Virus record (IMG/VR): IMGVR_UViG_3300005289_000003
Location: 22,445 to 86,444 of that record
Source of the DNA: a virus
Length of the DNA stretch: 64,000 nucleotides
Strand: one strand, 5' to 3'
Part shown: in pieces, positions 26,827-34,018 of the stretch
Position numbering within the stretch: position 1 is the stretch's first letter
How the letters are laid out: each line of letters begins with the position of its first letter
Notes under the pieces: model-generated
Database searches by the model: none
The model's input: the letters and a program-made list of their open reading frames with translations, nothing else
What the model was told of the DNA's origin: nothing
Made by a program: the position numbers and the translations under genes

Positions 26827-27360
26827 ATGGAAGTAGAAATAGGTAAGGACGAGACCGAGGATGGTCCGTCCGGCCCGGACAAGTCCGTAAAGGGACGTCG
26901 CGTCAACCGTCCTGGTGTACGGGGTCGGTTCACCCGTCGGCGTGTGGCCGTCCTGGTGGCTCTCATGGGCCTTGCCGGAACGTTGTTCGGAGTTGGTGTA
27001 GCTCAGGCTGATCTACCTACAGCCTGGACACAGACCATTACGACTCCTGCCAATGGGTCGGCTAATGGTCTTCTTATCACTGGTCCGACTTCTGGCCTGG
27101 TCAACCTCTTTGAAATCAAGGACGGTTTCGATCAGCCCATTGCGGCAGTTGGTAATGATGGTGGCCTGAAGGTCTTTGGTGATGACCTGGGGGTTTACGG
27201 TGCCCGTGGTGGAGTCTTCCTCCCTGAGGTTTACTTCACCCCTGACACCATCACAGCGGGTGCAGCCTGCCCGCTAGCGAACCAAGTAGCCATCTCTGGT
27301 CAAGACGGTAGCTTCTGGCGTTGCCACGCAACGCTTCTGAAGTGGAACAGAATTCTGTAA
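26827..27360 (+). CDS. Putative secreted protein, 177 aa
   Basis: AAAGGGTCTGAGCA precedes the ATG. A long charged N-terminus with twin arginines (RFTRRRVAVLVALMG) leads into a hydrophobic segment (about residues 39-60) ending AQA, a likely signal peptidase site. The mature part is Gly-rich and beta-rich, resembling phage tail-tip style beta proteins. Exported or surface role likely. Confidence 0.65.
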   Translation: MEVEIGKDETEDGPSGPDKSVKGRRVNRPGVRGRFTRRRVAVLVALMGLAGTLFGVGVAQADLPTAWTQTITTPANGSANGLLITGPTSGLVNLFEIKDGFDQPIAAVGNDGGLKVFGDDLGVYGARGGVFLPEVYFTPDTITAGAACPLANQVAISGQDGSFWRCHATLLKWNRIL

Positions 27361-27534
27361 GTGGCATGGCAGATTTCCAGGAATCACCCCTGGGGAGATG
27401 TAATAGTCTGGCTTCCCACTGAATATGGTTGGGGGTTCTCTCCTGACTATCAGGACAGGGAAGCCAGACTAGAAGCTGTGTTGAATGCTTATGCGGAATA
27501 CCATCAGCAACAGGAAAGGGGCACCACTGGATAA
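27361..27534 (+). CDS. Hypothetical protein, 57 aa
   Basis: GTG directly after the previous stop. Trp-rich N-terminal half (AWQISRNHPWGDVIVWLP) and a helical C-terminal half (DREARLEAVLNAYAEYHQQQ). Its end overlaps the terminator stem. Confidence 0.6.
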   Translation: MAWQISRNHPWGDVIVWLPTEYGWGFSPDYQDREARLEAVLNAYAEYHQQQERGTTG

Positions 27535-27556
27535 CTCCGGTGTGTGCCCCTTTTTT
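27518..27556 (+). terminator. Rho-independent terminator
   Basis: GGGGCAC (27518-27524)/GTGCCCC (27544-27550) followed by TTTTTT. The 5' strand is inside the end of the preceding gene. Confidence 0.82.
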
Positions 27557-27594
27557 AGTCTAAGGAGATTGATACGAAACTTCCGAAAGATCTA

Positions 27595-28434
27595 ATGGAA
27601 GAATTGAGGAACATAAAGAACGCGAACTTGATAGTCACGCCATACTTTGAGAACTGGCTTTTGACCCACCTTGATGATTCCCTTTCGGAAGAAATAATCT
27701 CCATCATTGTTCAGGAGTTCCGCAAGCCTCCCTATGATGACAAGCGACGTCTAGGGGGAAGCTCTGCCGGAACCTGCCTACGTAAGCAAGTCTTGTCTTA
27801 TCTCGGGACCACTCCCACCAGTCTGCCCAACAACCACCTACGCCGAATCTTCCACGATGGAAACTGGCGGCATCTCCGGTGGCAAGCTGCACTTCTCTCC
27901 GCTGGAATAGTTAGCGAAATAGAAGTCACTGTTGAGGATCCGGAAACGAAGGTAAGAGGGAAGATTGACGCGGTTGGTTTCGTACATGAAGACCACCCGA
28001 ACAAGCTCTTCCGTGGCAAAAAGTTTGCTTTTGAATTGAAAGGCGCACACGACTACGCTTACCGTTCTTACGGTAAGGAGGGTTGGCGCCAATACGGCGA
28101 CCAAATGGTTAGGTATTTGAATGCCGACCCGACTATTGAGCTTTATGTCTTGGTGGTAGAGAACAAGAACACCAACGACTACAAAGAGTGGGTCATCCGG
28201 CGGGAAGACCTGGGGGCAGCCATTGCGCGGGAGCACTCGGAACTAGAGGCCCTGAACCAGGCCATAGACACGCGGACGCTACCGCCCATGCTCACCCAGT
28301 GCGCGGCCGGTAAGGGCACCCTATGGACGCGCTGTAAGTTCGGTGGAGATACTGGCCAATGTGTGCAGCTAACCGAATGGCCAGTCAAGAAGCGAGTGAT
28401 TAGGCCAAAGAATGGCGCCACGAATAAGGGTTAA
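27595..28434 (+). CDS. Cas4/RecB-family exonuclease
   Basis: 279 aa. PD-(D/E)XK core with GKIDAV (Asp) and FAFELKGAH (E-x-K). Cysteines in SAGTCLRKQ near the N-terminus and CAAGKG, TRCKFG and GQC at the C-terminus match the four-Cys iron-sulphur cluster of Cas4/AddB-type nucleases. Probably processes DNA ends in recombination. The ATG at 27595 has only a weak ribosome site; AAGGAG lies further upstream. Confidence 0.82.
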   Translation: MEELRNIKNANLIVTPYFENWLLTHLDDSLSEEIISIIVQEFRKPPYDDKRRLGGSSAGTCLRKQVLSYLGTTPTSLPNNHLRRIFHDGNWRHLRWQAALLSAGIVSEIEVTVEDPETKVRGKIDAVGFVHEDHPNKLFRGKKFAFELKGAHDYAYRSYGKEGWRQYGDQMVRYLNADPTIELYVLVVENKNTNDYKEWVIRREDLGAAIAREHSELEALNQAIDTRTLPPMLTQCAAGKGTLWTRCKFGGDTGQCVQLTEWPVKKRVIRPKNGATNKG

Positions 28435-28813
28435 CTCCCTAGCCCGTAAGACTCTGGCAATCAAAGTCCCCTATGGTCTCCTCTCGGTTAAAGACCTTGA
28501 GAAGGAAATAGACGAAATGGCTAGCGTCCTTCTCGGCCACACGCCACCACCCATCGATACCGGTATATCCACCATGATGGAAGTGGCAGAAGGCTACTAC
28601 GCCCGATGTGCAGAGCTAACCCGTCTTATCCTTCGGGAAGAGAGCAATGGGACGATAGTCAAGGGAAGCCCCTACTACAAGCTTCGTACCGGTGAGCTAC
28701 GGCTAATGCTGGAACTTTGTTCCCGACTAGCTAACCTTGGCAGCAGACGAATAACAGCCGATGAATTGAGATTTAAGAAGACAACCTATGGCCGAGAATC
28801 CTACCGTTCGTAA
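28412..28813 (+). CDS. Hypothetical protein, 133 aa
   Basis: Overlaps the nuclease gene by 23 bases and the next gene by 26. Largely helical (MMEVAEGYYARCAELTRLIL; GELRLMLELCSRLANLG). No family recognised; co-transcribed with nucleases. Confidence 0.7.
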   Translation: MAPRIRVNSLARKTLAIKVPYGLLSVKDLEKEIDEMASVLLGHTPPPIDTGISTMMEVAEGYYARCAELTRLILREESNGTIVKGSPYYKLRTGELRLMLELCSRLANLGSRRITADELRFKKTTYGRESYRS

Positions 28814-29072
28814 GCTAGCCTTTGCTGGTGCTGGTGCGTCTTGGTTGTCTCATGCTGGCGTACCGGTAAAGGCAATTGTCTGCCTTGAGTGCGGAACAGT
28901 AATAGACATCACCATTGCTCCGCCAAATGTCCAACCTGACTTTTACTTGGACCAACACCAATTCAGAACAGCACGTGATTTGATTGTGGACTTTTGGAGG
29001 CTTAACAGAACCTTCCGAGGGAAGCTAGATACCGGTGTCGAAAAGGTACAAGCATACGACGATTGCCATTGA
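28788..29072 (+). CDS. Hypothetical protein, 94 aa
   Basis: Starts inside the upstream gene. CLECGTVIDI suggests half of a zinc ribbon. Its end overlaps the resolvase gene by 38 bases. No family recognised. Confidence 0.65.
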   Translation: MAENPTVRKLAFAGAGASWLSHAGVPVKAIVCLECGTVIDITIAPPNVQPDFYLDQHQFRTARDLIVDFWRLNRTFRGKLDTGVEKVQAYDDCH

Positions 29073-29559
29073 CCCTAGCTCCGTCCGGTTGGCATTCGCG
29101 GTGACGGGGCCACGTGGCGAGAAGTTCTATCTTTTTGACCTACCTAAAGATAAGGTCGAAGCATGTGGCTACGCCTACCGGTACACCAGAGACGTAATTT
29201 CTGAATTCTCTTTCTTCGGGTGTCGTCCGGTCGTCTTCTGTGAGCGTCAGGTAGGAAGCCCCAGAGGGGGCTACAACGCGCTCATACCTCAGGCCCATGT
29301 CTCGGGTGCCATCATGGCCGCTACGGTCACTGCGGCCACCCCAGCACCCTTCGTGCCCGTGCAGGTGGGCACATGGAAGAAGACAGTGATAGGGGTCGGG
29401 AGTGCCGGCAAGGATCTGGTAGCCGCACGCATCAAAGTCATGTGGCCGTCCGCATGGGAAGTTGCCCAACAACACCCAAAGACTAAGGGACGGCAAGACA
29501 TCATTGATGCTGCGGCTATGAACCTCTGGGGTCGCATGTACCAGAATGGCAAAATTTAA
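29035..29559 (+). CDS. ruvC: RuvC-like Holliday junction resolvase
   Basis: 174 aa, GTG start. RNase H-fold signature: IAIDPSSVRLAFAV (first Asp), VVFCERQ (Glu), and RQDIIDAAAMNLWG (C-terminal acidic pair), as in phage RuvC-like resolvases. It would resolve branched DNA before packaging or during recombination. Confidence 0.85.
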   Translation: MSKRYKHTTIAIDPSSVRLAFAVTGPRGEKFYLFDLPKDKVEACGYAYRYTRDVISEFSFFGCRPVVFCERQVGSPRGGYNALIPQAHVSGAIMAATVTAATPAPFVPVQVGTWKKTVIGVGSAGKDLVAARIKVMWPSAWEVAQQHPKTKGRQDIIDAAAMNLWGRMYQNGKI

Positions 29560-29934
29560 ATGACATTTGAAGAGGCTAAGCACATACTTAGTCAGATAAC
29601 GTATAAGCCTGGTTGGAAATTCATTTTAAGTCCAGCCTATATGGATAATACGGCAGTCATTCATATTGATTATGAAGCCGATGAAGCAAGACTTCATCGA
29701 GCAAGATATATGCCAAAGACACACATAGTTTCCAGCCACATGATTTCTTTGGGATCTTTGGAGACTTCATACTTCCTTAGTCAAGTGTGGCGAGCAATCC
29801 TGGAAGCAGAGACTCACGAAATGCTAGAGTTCTTCAAAGTAAACGGTGAGATCTATTGTGATCCACACGAGCGAGAGAACTACCGATACGGTAGCCCACC
29901 GAAGATGCCAGACTTCACTAAGTCCATAAACTAG
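29560..29934 (+). CDS. Hypothetical protein, 124 aa
   Basis: ATG directly after the resolvase stop. Shares a pattern with the minus-strand product at 31854-32240: YKPGW near the N-terminus, IDY, then a helix ETHEM(L/R)EF. They appear to be diverged paralogues on opposite strands. No known family recognised. Confidence 0.75.
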   Translation: MTFEEAKHILSQITYKPGWKFILSPAYMDNTAVIHIDYEADEARLHRARYMPKTHIVSSHMISLGSLETSYFLSQVWRAILEAETHEMLEFFKVNGEIYCDPHERENYRYGSPPKMPDFTKSIN

Positions 29935-29937
29935 AGA

Positions 29938-29966
29938 AGGGCCGTGGCTTTTGCCACGGCCCTTTC
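29938..29966. terminator. Bidirectional terminator
   Basis: AGGGCCGTGGC (29938-29948)/GCCACGGCCCT (29953-29963), 11-bp stem with TTTT loop and T-rich flank, at the meeting point of plus and minus operons. Confidence 0.88.
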
Positions 29967-29978
29967 TCACGTCCTGGG

Positions 29979-30248
29979 TTAGTTCTTGTCTAGCTGTTCT
30001 GCCCTGAGATAGATATCTACCCCGTCTAGCCGAACATGAATGTTGGGGTAGTTCACTCTGGTGTATTGCAGGAGTGACGAGTAGAGGCTACGAACGGTCG
30101 TCGTCCTGCCTCTCCAGTTGAGAAAGCTCTGTGGAACTCTCCAGGGCTTCTCACCACCAGCACGCTTGAACTCCGTGATGACTTCGCTAGACCTGGATAC
30201 CTGGATCTTACGGGGTGATCCGTCCCTATTAGTTGTAGTCACGTTCAT
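29979..30248 (-). CDS. Hypothetical protein, 89 aa
   Basis: Last gene of the minus operon. Basic N-terminal half (RDGSPRKIQVSRSSEVITEF), beta-rich end with VNYPNIHVRLDGVDIYL. Overlaps the upstream gene by 20 bases. No family recognised. Confidence 0.7.
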   Translation of the reverse strand: MNVTTTNRDGSPRKIQVSRSSEVITEFKRAGGEKPWRVPQSFLNWRGRTTTVRSLYSSLLQYTRVNYPNIHVRLDGVDIYLRAEQLDKN

Positions 30249-30726
30249 TGCCTTCTACTCGTTGCGGTCCGAATGCTGACGTAAGTTGCTCTTTTACTGC
30301 GGCGACGAAATCAGGGTTCTCTAGGGGAAGGTCTGTTCCTTCTCCATTAGTCAGCATCTCTATCTCGGCGTAAGCCTTCAGAACTTTACTGGCTTCCAGA
30401 GACAAAGTGCTGACTTCTACATCAGGCCAAAGCCTGAGCATCTTCCACATGAACTCAGTTGCGTTGACGGCATTAGGAATGCTCGCCGCATTTCTCGGTA
30501 TTCCGAACTCTTCCATCATTGCTTTATAAAGCAGAGTCCGAAGCTTGAACCGAACCTCTACAGCCGTCAGTATTTCTCCGTCATCCCAGTCACCAACTAT
30601 TTGGTTGATGATGTTGGCTGGTTCGGTACCGGGCCACAGGTTCACTATCTCCTGATAGACCATGTAGGCGTAATTCCTAATGTTGCCTAGCAGGAATTCC
30701 ATGTCTTCTATATCTTTTTGTTCCAC
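30229..30726 (-). CDS. Hypothetical protein, 165 aa
   Basis: GTG start after TTTAGGAG. Mostly helical, acidic (KDIEDMEFLLGNIRNYAYMV). No family recognised. Downstream of a very strong hairpin at 30747-30813. Confidence 0.7.
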   Translation of the reverse strand: MEQKDIEDMEFLLGNIRNYAYMVYQEIVNLWPGTEPANIINQIVGDWDDGEILTAVEVRFKLRTLLYKAMMEEFGIPRNAASIPNAVNATEFMWKMLRLWPDVEVSTLSLEASKVLKAYAEIEMLTNGEGTDLPLENPDFVAAVKEQLTSAFGPQRVEGNERDYN

Positions 30727-30746
30727 TCCTAAAGCCTCTCAAACTG

Positions 30747-30813
30747 CCGTAGGGGACCTGAGGCAGCCTCCCGGGGTGTTCGTACCGGGCAGACGTTCTC
30801 AGGTCCCCTACGG
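30747..30813. repeat. 16-bp perfect inverted repeat
   Basis: CCGTAGGGGACCTGAG (30747-30762) and its exact reverse complement (30798-30813), with an inner CCCGG/CCGGG stem. Between two minus-strand genes; followed by another GGGGCC/GGCCCC hairpin. May attenuate transcription or protect an mRNA end. Confidence 0.8.
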
Positions 30814-30838
30814 GGCTTCTAGGCCCCTTCCTGGGGCC

Positions 30839-31003
30839 TCACTGAACCAGGGTGGTCACTACGTCCCTGATCACTTGCTTGCGATTCCAGTGCTTGCCCG
30901 TACCCGTCTTCAGGTCCATGGACATCAGGCCCAATTGCACGGACAGATCGTGCAGCGCTTGAGCAAGCTCTAGGTCTTCATCCGTTGGCTTCCGGCTACC
31001 CAT
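30839..31003 (-). CDS. Hypothetical protein, 54 aa
   Basis: ATG immediately after the stop of the upstream gene. Helical (PTDEDLELAQALHDLSVQLG) with a basic C-terminal part (KHWNRKQVIRDVV). No family recognised. Confidence 0.65.
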   Translation of the reverse strand: MGSRKPTDEDLELAQALHDLSVQLGLMSMDLKTGTGKHWNRKQVIRDVVTTLVQ

Positions 31004-31417
31004 TCAGACCAGCCCTTCCAGTTCCTGAGGCTTCCCGAAGTGAGAGAACAGCATCGGACGTAGCTTCCGCCATTCCTCTATCGGGTCATGCTGGGTGTCG
31101 TCCGGTGCATCGTCGTCAAGTATTTCATTCAACCACTGAACGATGATGCCGCGTACGTGCATCGCGTGCTCATGCCAGACGACGAAGGAAGCGATTTGGA
31201 TTACCTCGAAGAATTCCATTGGGTCCATACTCACGGCCCAAAAGTCGGTGGCCAGCAGAGCCAGCGAACCGGTACGCGGTTCCTCGTTGTTCCGATCGGG
31301 AAGCAGAGCTTCCAGGATCCTCCGATCGTTCTGGAGAACTACCTCGTACCGTTCGGCCCACTCCTCCGGAATATCTCCGGTCGACATCTTGTCAAAAAGA
31401 TCCCATACAGCACTCAC
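31004..31417 (-). CDS. Hypothetical protein, 137 aa
   Basis: GTG at 31417 behind GGGAGG is the supported start; the longer open frame runs through a mini tRNA-like element. Acidic, largely helical with many Trp (IPEEWAERYEVVLQNDRR). No family recognised. Confidence 0.72.
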   Translation of the reverse strand: MSAVWDLFDKMSTGDIPEEWAERYEVVLQNDRRILEALLPDRNNEEPRTGSLALLATDFWAVSMDPMEFFEVIQIASFVVWHEHAMHVRGIIVQWLNEILDDDAPDDTQHDPIEEWRKLRPMLFSHFGKPQELEGLV

Positions 31418-31461
31418 GTTAATTACCTCCCTATAGTTGCCTCTTCCGATGAAGAGGCTAC

Positions 31462-31523
31462 GTGCCTTTCCCTGGTTTCGCACCATAAGCCGCTTTCCGA
31501 AGAAAGCACTTGGGTAAGGCCAC
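31462..31523 (-). ncRNA. Mini tRNA-like element 1
   Basis: Minus-strand 5' strand GTGGCCTTACCC pairs with GGGAAAGGCAC (one bulge, one mismatch). Inside are a GCTTTC-TTCG-GAAAGC hairpin and a T-arm-like TGG-TGCGAAA-CCA. No anticodon arm. Located just upstream of the ribosome site of the 31417 gene. Confidence 0.45.
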
Positions 31524-31529
31524 CTTGGT

Positions 31530-31841
31530 TTAACCGTTAGTGAACTTGACCACCGGGGCATCTCCCCAGTCTGGATCCTTTTCCATTAGGTCCCAACGGT
31601 AATCAGACCTTCTGGGGAGATCCACTTCAAAACCGGTAGGGACGCGAGTAACCAGCATCTCTACGGTTCCGCCAGGAATCTTGTTCGGGGTGTGGCTGGT
31701 CTTTACCCACATGTCCCTATTGGCATCAGCCCACATGGCCCATGGGACCACATAGGCGGATTGACCAATCTTTAGGTCTGCCAATGTGCGCCGTTCCAAC
31801 CGCTTCGGAAGTTTGGGCCGCTTCCAGAAACTCACTGCCAT
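31530..31841 (-). CDS. Hypothetical protein, 103 aa
   Basis: Basic N-terminus (WKRPKLPKRLERR) and a beta-rich body with several Trp. No family recognised. It ends seven bases before the mini tRNA-like element. Confidence 0.7.
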   Translation of the reverse strand: MAVSFWKRPKLPKRLERRTLADLKIGQSAYVVPWAMWADANRDMWVKTSHTPNKIPGGTVEMLVTRVPTGFEVDLPRRSDYRWDLMEKDPDWGDAPVVKFTNG

Positions 31842-31853
31842 TTCCCACTTCTC

Positions 31854-32240
31854 CTAGACGATGCCGAACTTCAGGTCATCCACCATCGTTCCGAATCGCT
31901 TCATGCCCGCGATCGTGTGGGGGTGGAATGGCGCGTCCATGTCCGGTGAGGTACGGAAGTACTCGCGTGCCTCATGCATCTCGATATCAAAGATGACTTC
32001 CAGGACACGACGGAGAAGGCTGTAGTGGTCGCAATCGGCCACCACCAGGGGGAAGGAAGCGTAGGTCTTGATTTCCTCCGGATACTCGGGAGCCTGGTCC
32101 TGATTGGTGTTCCGGGCCGGATAGTCAATCCGGACCTTGATAGCTCCCTCAAACCGGTTGGTGTGCTCCTCCGCCGTGAAGGTCCAACCAGGCTTGTAGA
32201 TGATGGCGTTCACCAGATTGACAGCCTCAACCGGTCGCAT
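31854..32240 (-). CDS. Hypothetical protein, 128 aa
   Basis: AGGAGG precedes the ATG. Paralogue of the plus-strand gene at 29560 (shared YKPGW, IDY and E-MHEARE/E-THEMLE helix). No known family recognised. Confidence 0.75.
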   Translation of the reverse strand: MRPVEAVNLVNAIIYKPGWTFTAEEHTNRFEGAIKVRIDYPARNTNQDQAPEYPEEIKTYASFPLVVADCDHYSLLRRVLEVIFDIEMHEAREYFRTSPDMDAPFHPHTIAGMKRFGTMVDDLKFGIV

Positions 32241-32269
32241 TTCATTTCCTCCTTTTGTTTGATGAAGCC

Positions 32270-32509
32270 TTAGCGGACAGGGTTGGGAAGTTCGTTGATG
32301 ACCACGCGACCGTAACCGAACTTGTCGGTAAGCCGCGCGTAGTACTCATCCGGGGTCTGGCCATTGTGTACGTACTCGCCATCAATGGCCGTGATGTGGC
32401 CCTTGAAGACTTCCAGGATGCCGGCCAGGGACCAAGGAACCTCACTGATGTCTGTGTCCTGGTAGACCATGACGGCGAGGTTGGTCCGCTTTGGCTTGAT
32501 ACCCAACAT
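32270..32509 (-). CDS. Hypothetical protein, 79 aa
   Basis: GGAAAAGGGAA precedes the ATG. Small mixed alpha/beta protein (NLAVMVYQDTDISEVPWSLA). No family recognised. Confidence 0.7.
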   Translation of the reverse strand: MLGIKPKRTNLAVMVYQDTDISEVPWSLAGILEVFKGHITAIDGEYVHNGQTPDEYYARLTDKFGYGRVVINELPNPVR

Positions 32510-32548
32510 TTCCCTTTTCCTCCTTCTATTGGTTGTCGTGCTTACTGC

Positions 32549-32599
32549 GCTCCCCTACCTGGGATCAAACCCGCAAGCTCTAAGGCTAGGAAGGGGATC
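32549..32599 (-). ncRNA. Mini tRNA-like element 2
   Basis: Read on the minus strand: acceptor-like GATCCCC/GGGGAGC (one mismatch), an AGC-CTTAGA-GCT hairpin and a T-arm-like CGGG-TTTGATC-CCAG. About 51 nt, too short for an anticodon arm. It precedes the 32509 gene. Confidence 0.5.
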
Positions 32600-32604
32600 C
32601 GGCC

Positions 32605-32847
32605 CTAAAGCCGGGATAGGTCTTCCTTGACGTCGTGGCCGATGTGCTGGACATCAACGCTGACGTGGTGAATGTAGTGGCCGAAACCGTGAAGACCACC
32701 CATGGTGGTAATGCTGGCGTGGACGGCAGGTTCCGCGTGAATCACCAGGGCCATGAACTCCACCGCCAGGATGAAGAGGAAGAACAGCAGAGACGATCCA
32801 CTGTCGATCCGGTAGAAGGCAAGCTTGTCACGGGTGGCCTGAACCAT
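32605..32847 (-). CDS. Small membrane protein, 80 aa
   Basis: AAGGAGG precedes the ATG. One membrane segment (about residues 18-38, SLLFFLFILAVEFMALVI), then a His-rich soluble part (GFGHYIHHVSVDVQHIGHD). Metal binding possible. Confidence 0.7.
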   Translation of the reverse strand: MVQATRDKLAFYRIDSGSSLLFFLFILAVEFMALVIHAEPAVHASITTMGGLHGFGHYIHHVSVDVQHIGHDVKEDLSRL

Positions 32848-32883
32848 TTTCTTTCCTCCTTGTTTGTTGAACTTGCATTGCGC

Positions 32884-32931
32884 GCCCTATTCGCCATCAA
32901 AGGCCACGGTGTCACTGCTGACCCGTAGGGC
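32884..32931 (-). ncRNA. Mini tRNA-like element 3
   Basis: Minus strand: GCCCTA/TAGGGC acceptor-like stem, a GTCAGCAGTGAC hairpin, and a GCC-TTTGAT-GGC arm. Degenerate compared with the other elements but in the same position, between a stop codon and the next ribosome site. Confidence 0.4.
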
Positions 32932-32937
32932 TTGTGT

Positions 32938-33102
32938 TCACTCCTTCTCGGTGAACTTAAACGCTGGTGGGAAATCTACTATCTGCCCGTCAGGAAGTTC
33001 CAACTTGGTCCACATGACCCACTGAGTTGGTATTACTATCCTTCCGACTATTTCGAAAGCAGAAGTCCCATACACGGTTTCCACTGAAACTTTGTAGGTC
33101 AT
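32938..33102 (-). CDS. Hypothetical protein, 54 aa
   Basis: ATG in a TGATG overlap with the upstream gene. Beta-rich (SVETVYGTSAFEIVGRIVIP), ends KFTEKE. No family recognised. Confidence 0.65.
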   Translation of the reverse strand: MTYKVSVETVYGTSAFEIVGRIVIPTQWVMWTKLELPDGQIVDFPPAFKFTEKE

Positions 33103-33323
33103 CACGGTATGTTCCCTCTTACTACATTGAACTTCTCGTCTCTAGCTGTAACCCAGAGACGTTCCGTTAGCGTGCTGGTGTCTATTGCCGTGAAGCCAAC
33201 ATCATCGATAAACAACCCTGGGGTTATCTCTATCTGAGTGTCAGTGTCTATCTCCTTAACTACCCAGTAGGTTTTATCAGAGAGGAAGACATCACCTTTC
33301 ATCAACTGGTGAGCCTCTTTCAC
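33102..33323 (-). CDS. Hypothetical protein, 73 aa
   Basis: Overlaps both neighbours by one to four bases. Sequence begins MKEAHQLMKGDVFL, followed by a beta-rich SH3-like pattern (YWVVKEIDTDTQIEITPG). No family recognised. Confidence 0.7.
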   Translation of the reverse strand: MKEAHQLMKGDVFLSDKTYWVVKEIDTDTQIEITPGLFIDDVGFTAIDTSTLTERLWVTARDEKFNVVRGNIP

Positions 33324-33532
33324 TGCTCCTCCACGATCTTCCAGAACGACGCGCGGTAGTTTCCGGAGGGAAGGTCACCGGAGTGGACCTTCACACGGAG
33401 TTCATAGAACCCCTTGACCGTGTTGTAACCGTAGCCGTTGATGGTTCCGAAGATGGGCACATTCCCCATCTGGAAGGTGAATCGAACCTTCTTGCCGATT
33501 GCGTATTCAACCGGCTTGATTACCTTTGGCAT
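33320..33532 (-). CDS. Hypothetical protein, 70 aa
   Basis: GGAGGGAAGGAA precedes the ATG. Small beta-barrel-like protein (KKVRFTFQMGNVPIFGTING). No family recognised. Confidence 0.7.
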   Translation of the reverse strand: MPKVIKPVEYAIGKKVRFTFQMGNVPIFGTINGYGYNTVKGFYELRVKVHSGDLPSGNYRASFWKIVEEQ

Positions 33533-33564
33533 TTCCTTCCCTCCTTTGTTTTGCCTTGTTACGT

Positions 33565-33613
33565 GGGTTTGCTGGATTCGAACCAGGCCATCCGCTCCAT
33601 CTAGCGCTAACCC
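33565..33613 (-). ncRNA. Mini tRNA-like element 4
   Basis: Minus strand: GGGTT/AACCC acceptor-like stem, CGC-TAGATGGA-GCG hairpin, T-arm CTGG-TTCGAAT-CCAG with consensus T-loop, followed by CACGTAA. Core identical in part to element 5. About 49 nt. Confidence 0.6.
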
Positions 33614-33619
33614 TGGGGC

Positions 33620-33817
33620 TTACCAGCCCCTTGCCTTCTTGTACTCTCGTTGACTCTTGCGGCTACTGAAGTAACGCCCGACCTTTTCGAACTGGTTACC
33701 GACCATGATGATCAGAATATGCAGCCAAAAAACAATGGCAATCAATGCCAAGACTGCAAGGACTGCACAAATTGGCGCAAAGAAACCGATTAGGAAAGCG
33801 TTCGCTGATTGGTCCAT
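33620..33817 (-). CDS. Small membrane protein, 65 aa
   Basis: Hydrophobic from residue 8 to about 40 (one or two membrane segments), then a basic tail (SSRKSQREYKKARG). No family recognised. Confidence 0.7.
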   Translation of the reverse strand: MDQSANAFLIGFFAPICAVLAVLALIAIVFWLHILIIMVGNQFEKVGRYFSSRKSQREYKKARGW

Positions 33818-33819
33818 GG

Positions 33820-33927
33820 TCAGTCCATTTCCGCAAGCTTGCCGATCAGGCTAAAGATGAAGTAGAACAAAGCGAAAGCGCCTAGTCCCCCGAAGATTCC
33901 AAGGATTGGCGCCAGGATCTCCATCAT
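33820..33927 (-). CDS. Small membrane protein, 35 aa
   Basis: AGGAGGAAGTCAA precedes the ATG. One membrane segment (about residues 5-27, PILGIFGGLGAFALFYFIF). Stop lies three bases before the next start. Confidence 0.65.
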   Translation of the reverse strand: MMEILAPILGIFGGLGAFALFYFIFSLIGKLAEMD

Positions 33928-33960
33928 TTGACTTCCTCCTTTTAGTTGATTTCCTTACGT

Positions 33961-34008
33961 GGGTGCCGCCGGATTTGAACCGGTTAACGCTCCATCTAGC
34001 GCGGTCCC
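33961..34008 (-). ncRNA. Mini tRNA-like element 5
   Basis: Minus strand: GGG/CCC and CCG/CGG acceptor-like pairs, the same CGCTAGATGGAGCG hairpin as element 4, T-arm CCGG-TTCAAAT-CCGG, and the same CACCCACGTAA end. About 48 nt. Confidence 0.6.
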
Positions 34009-34018
34009 TGCCTGTTAC

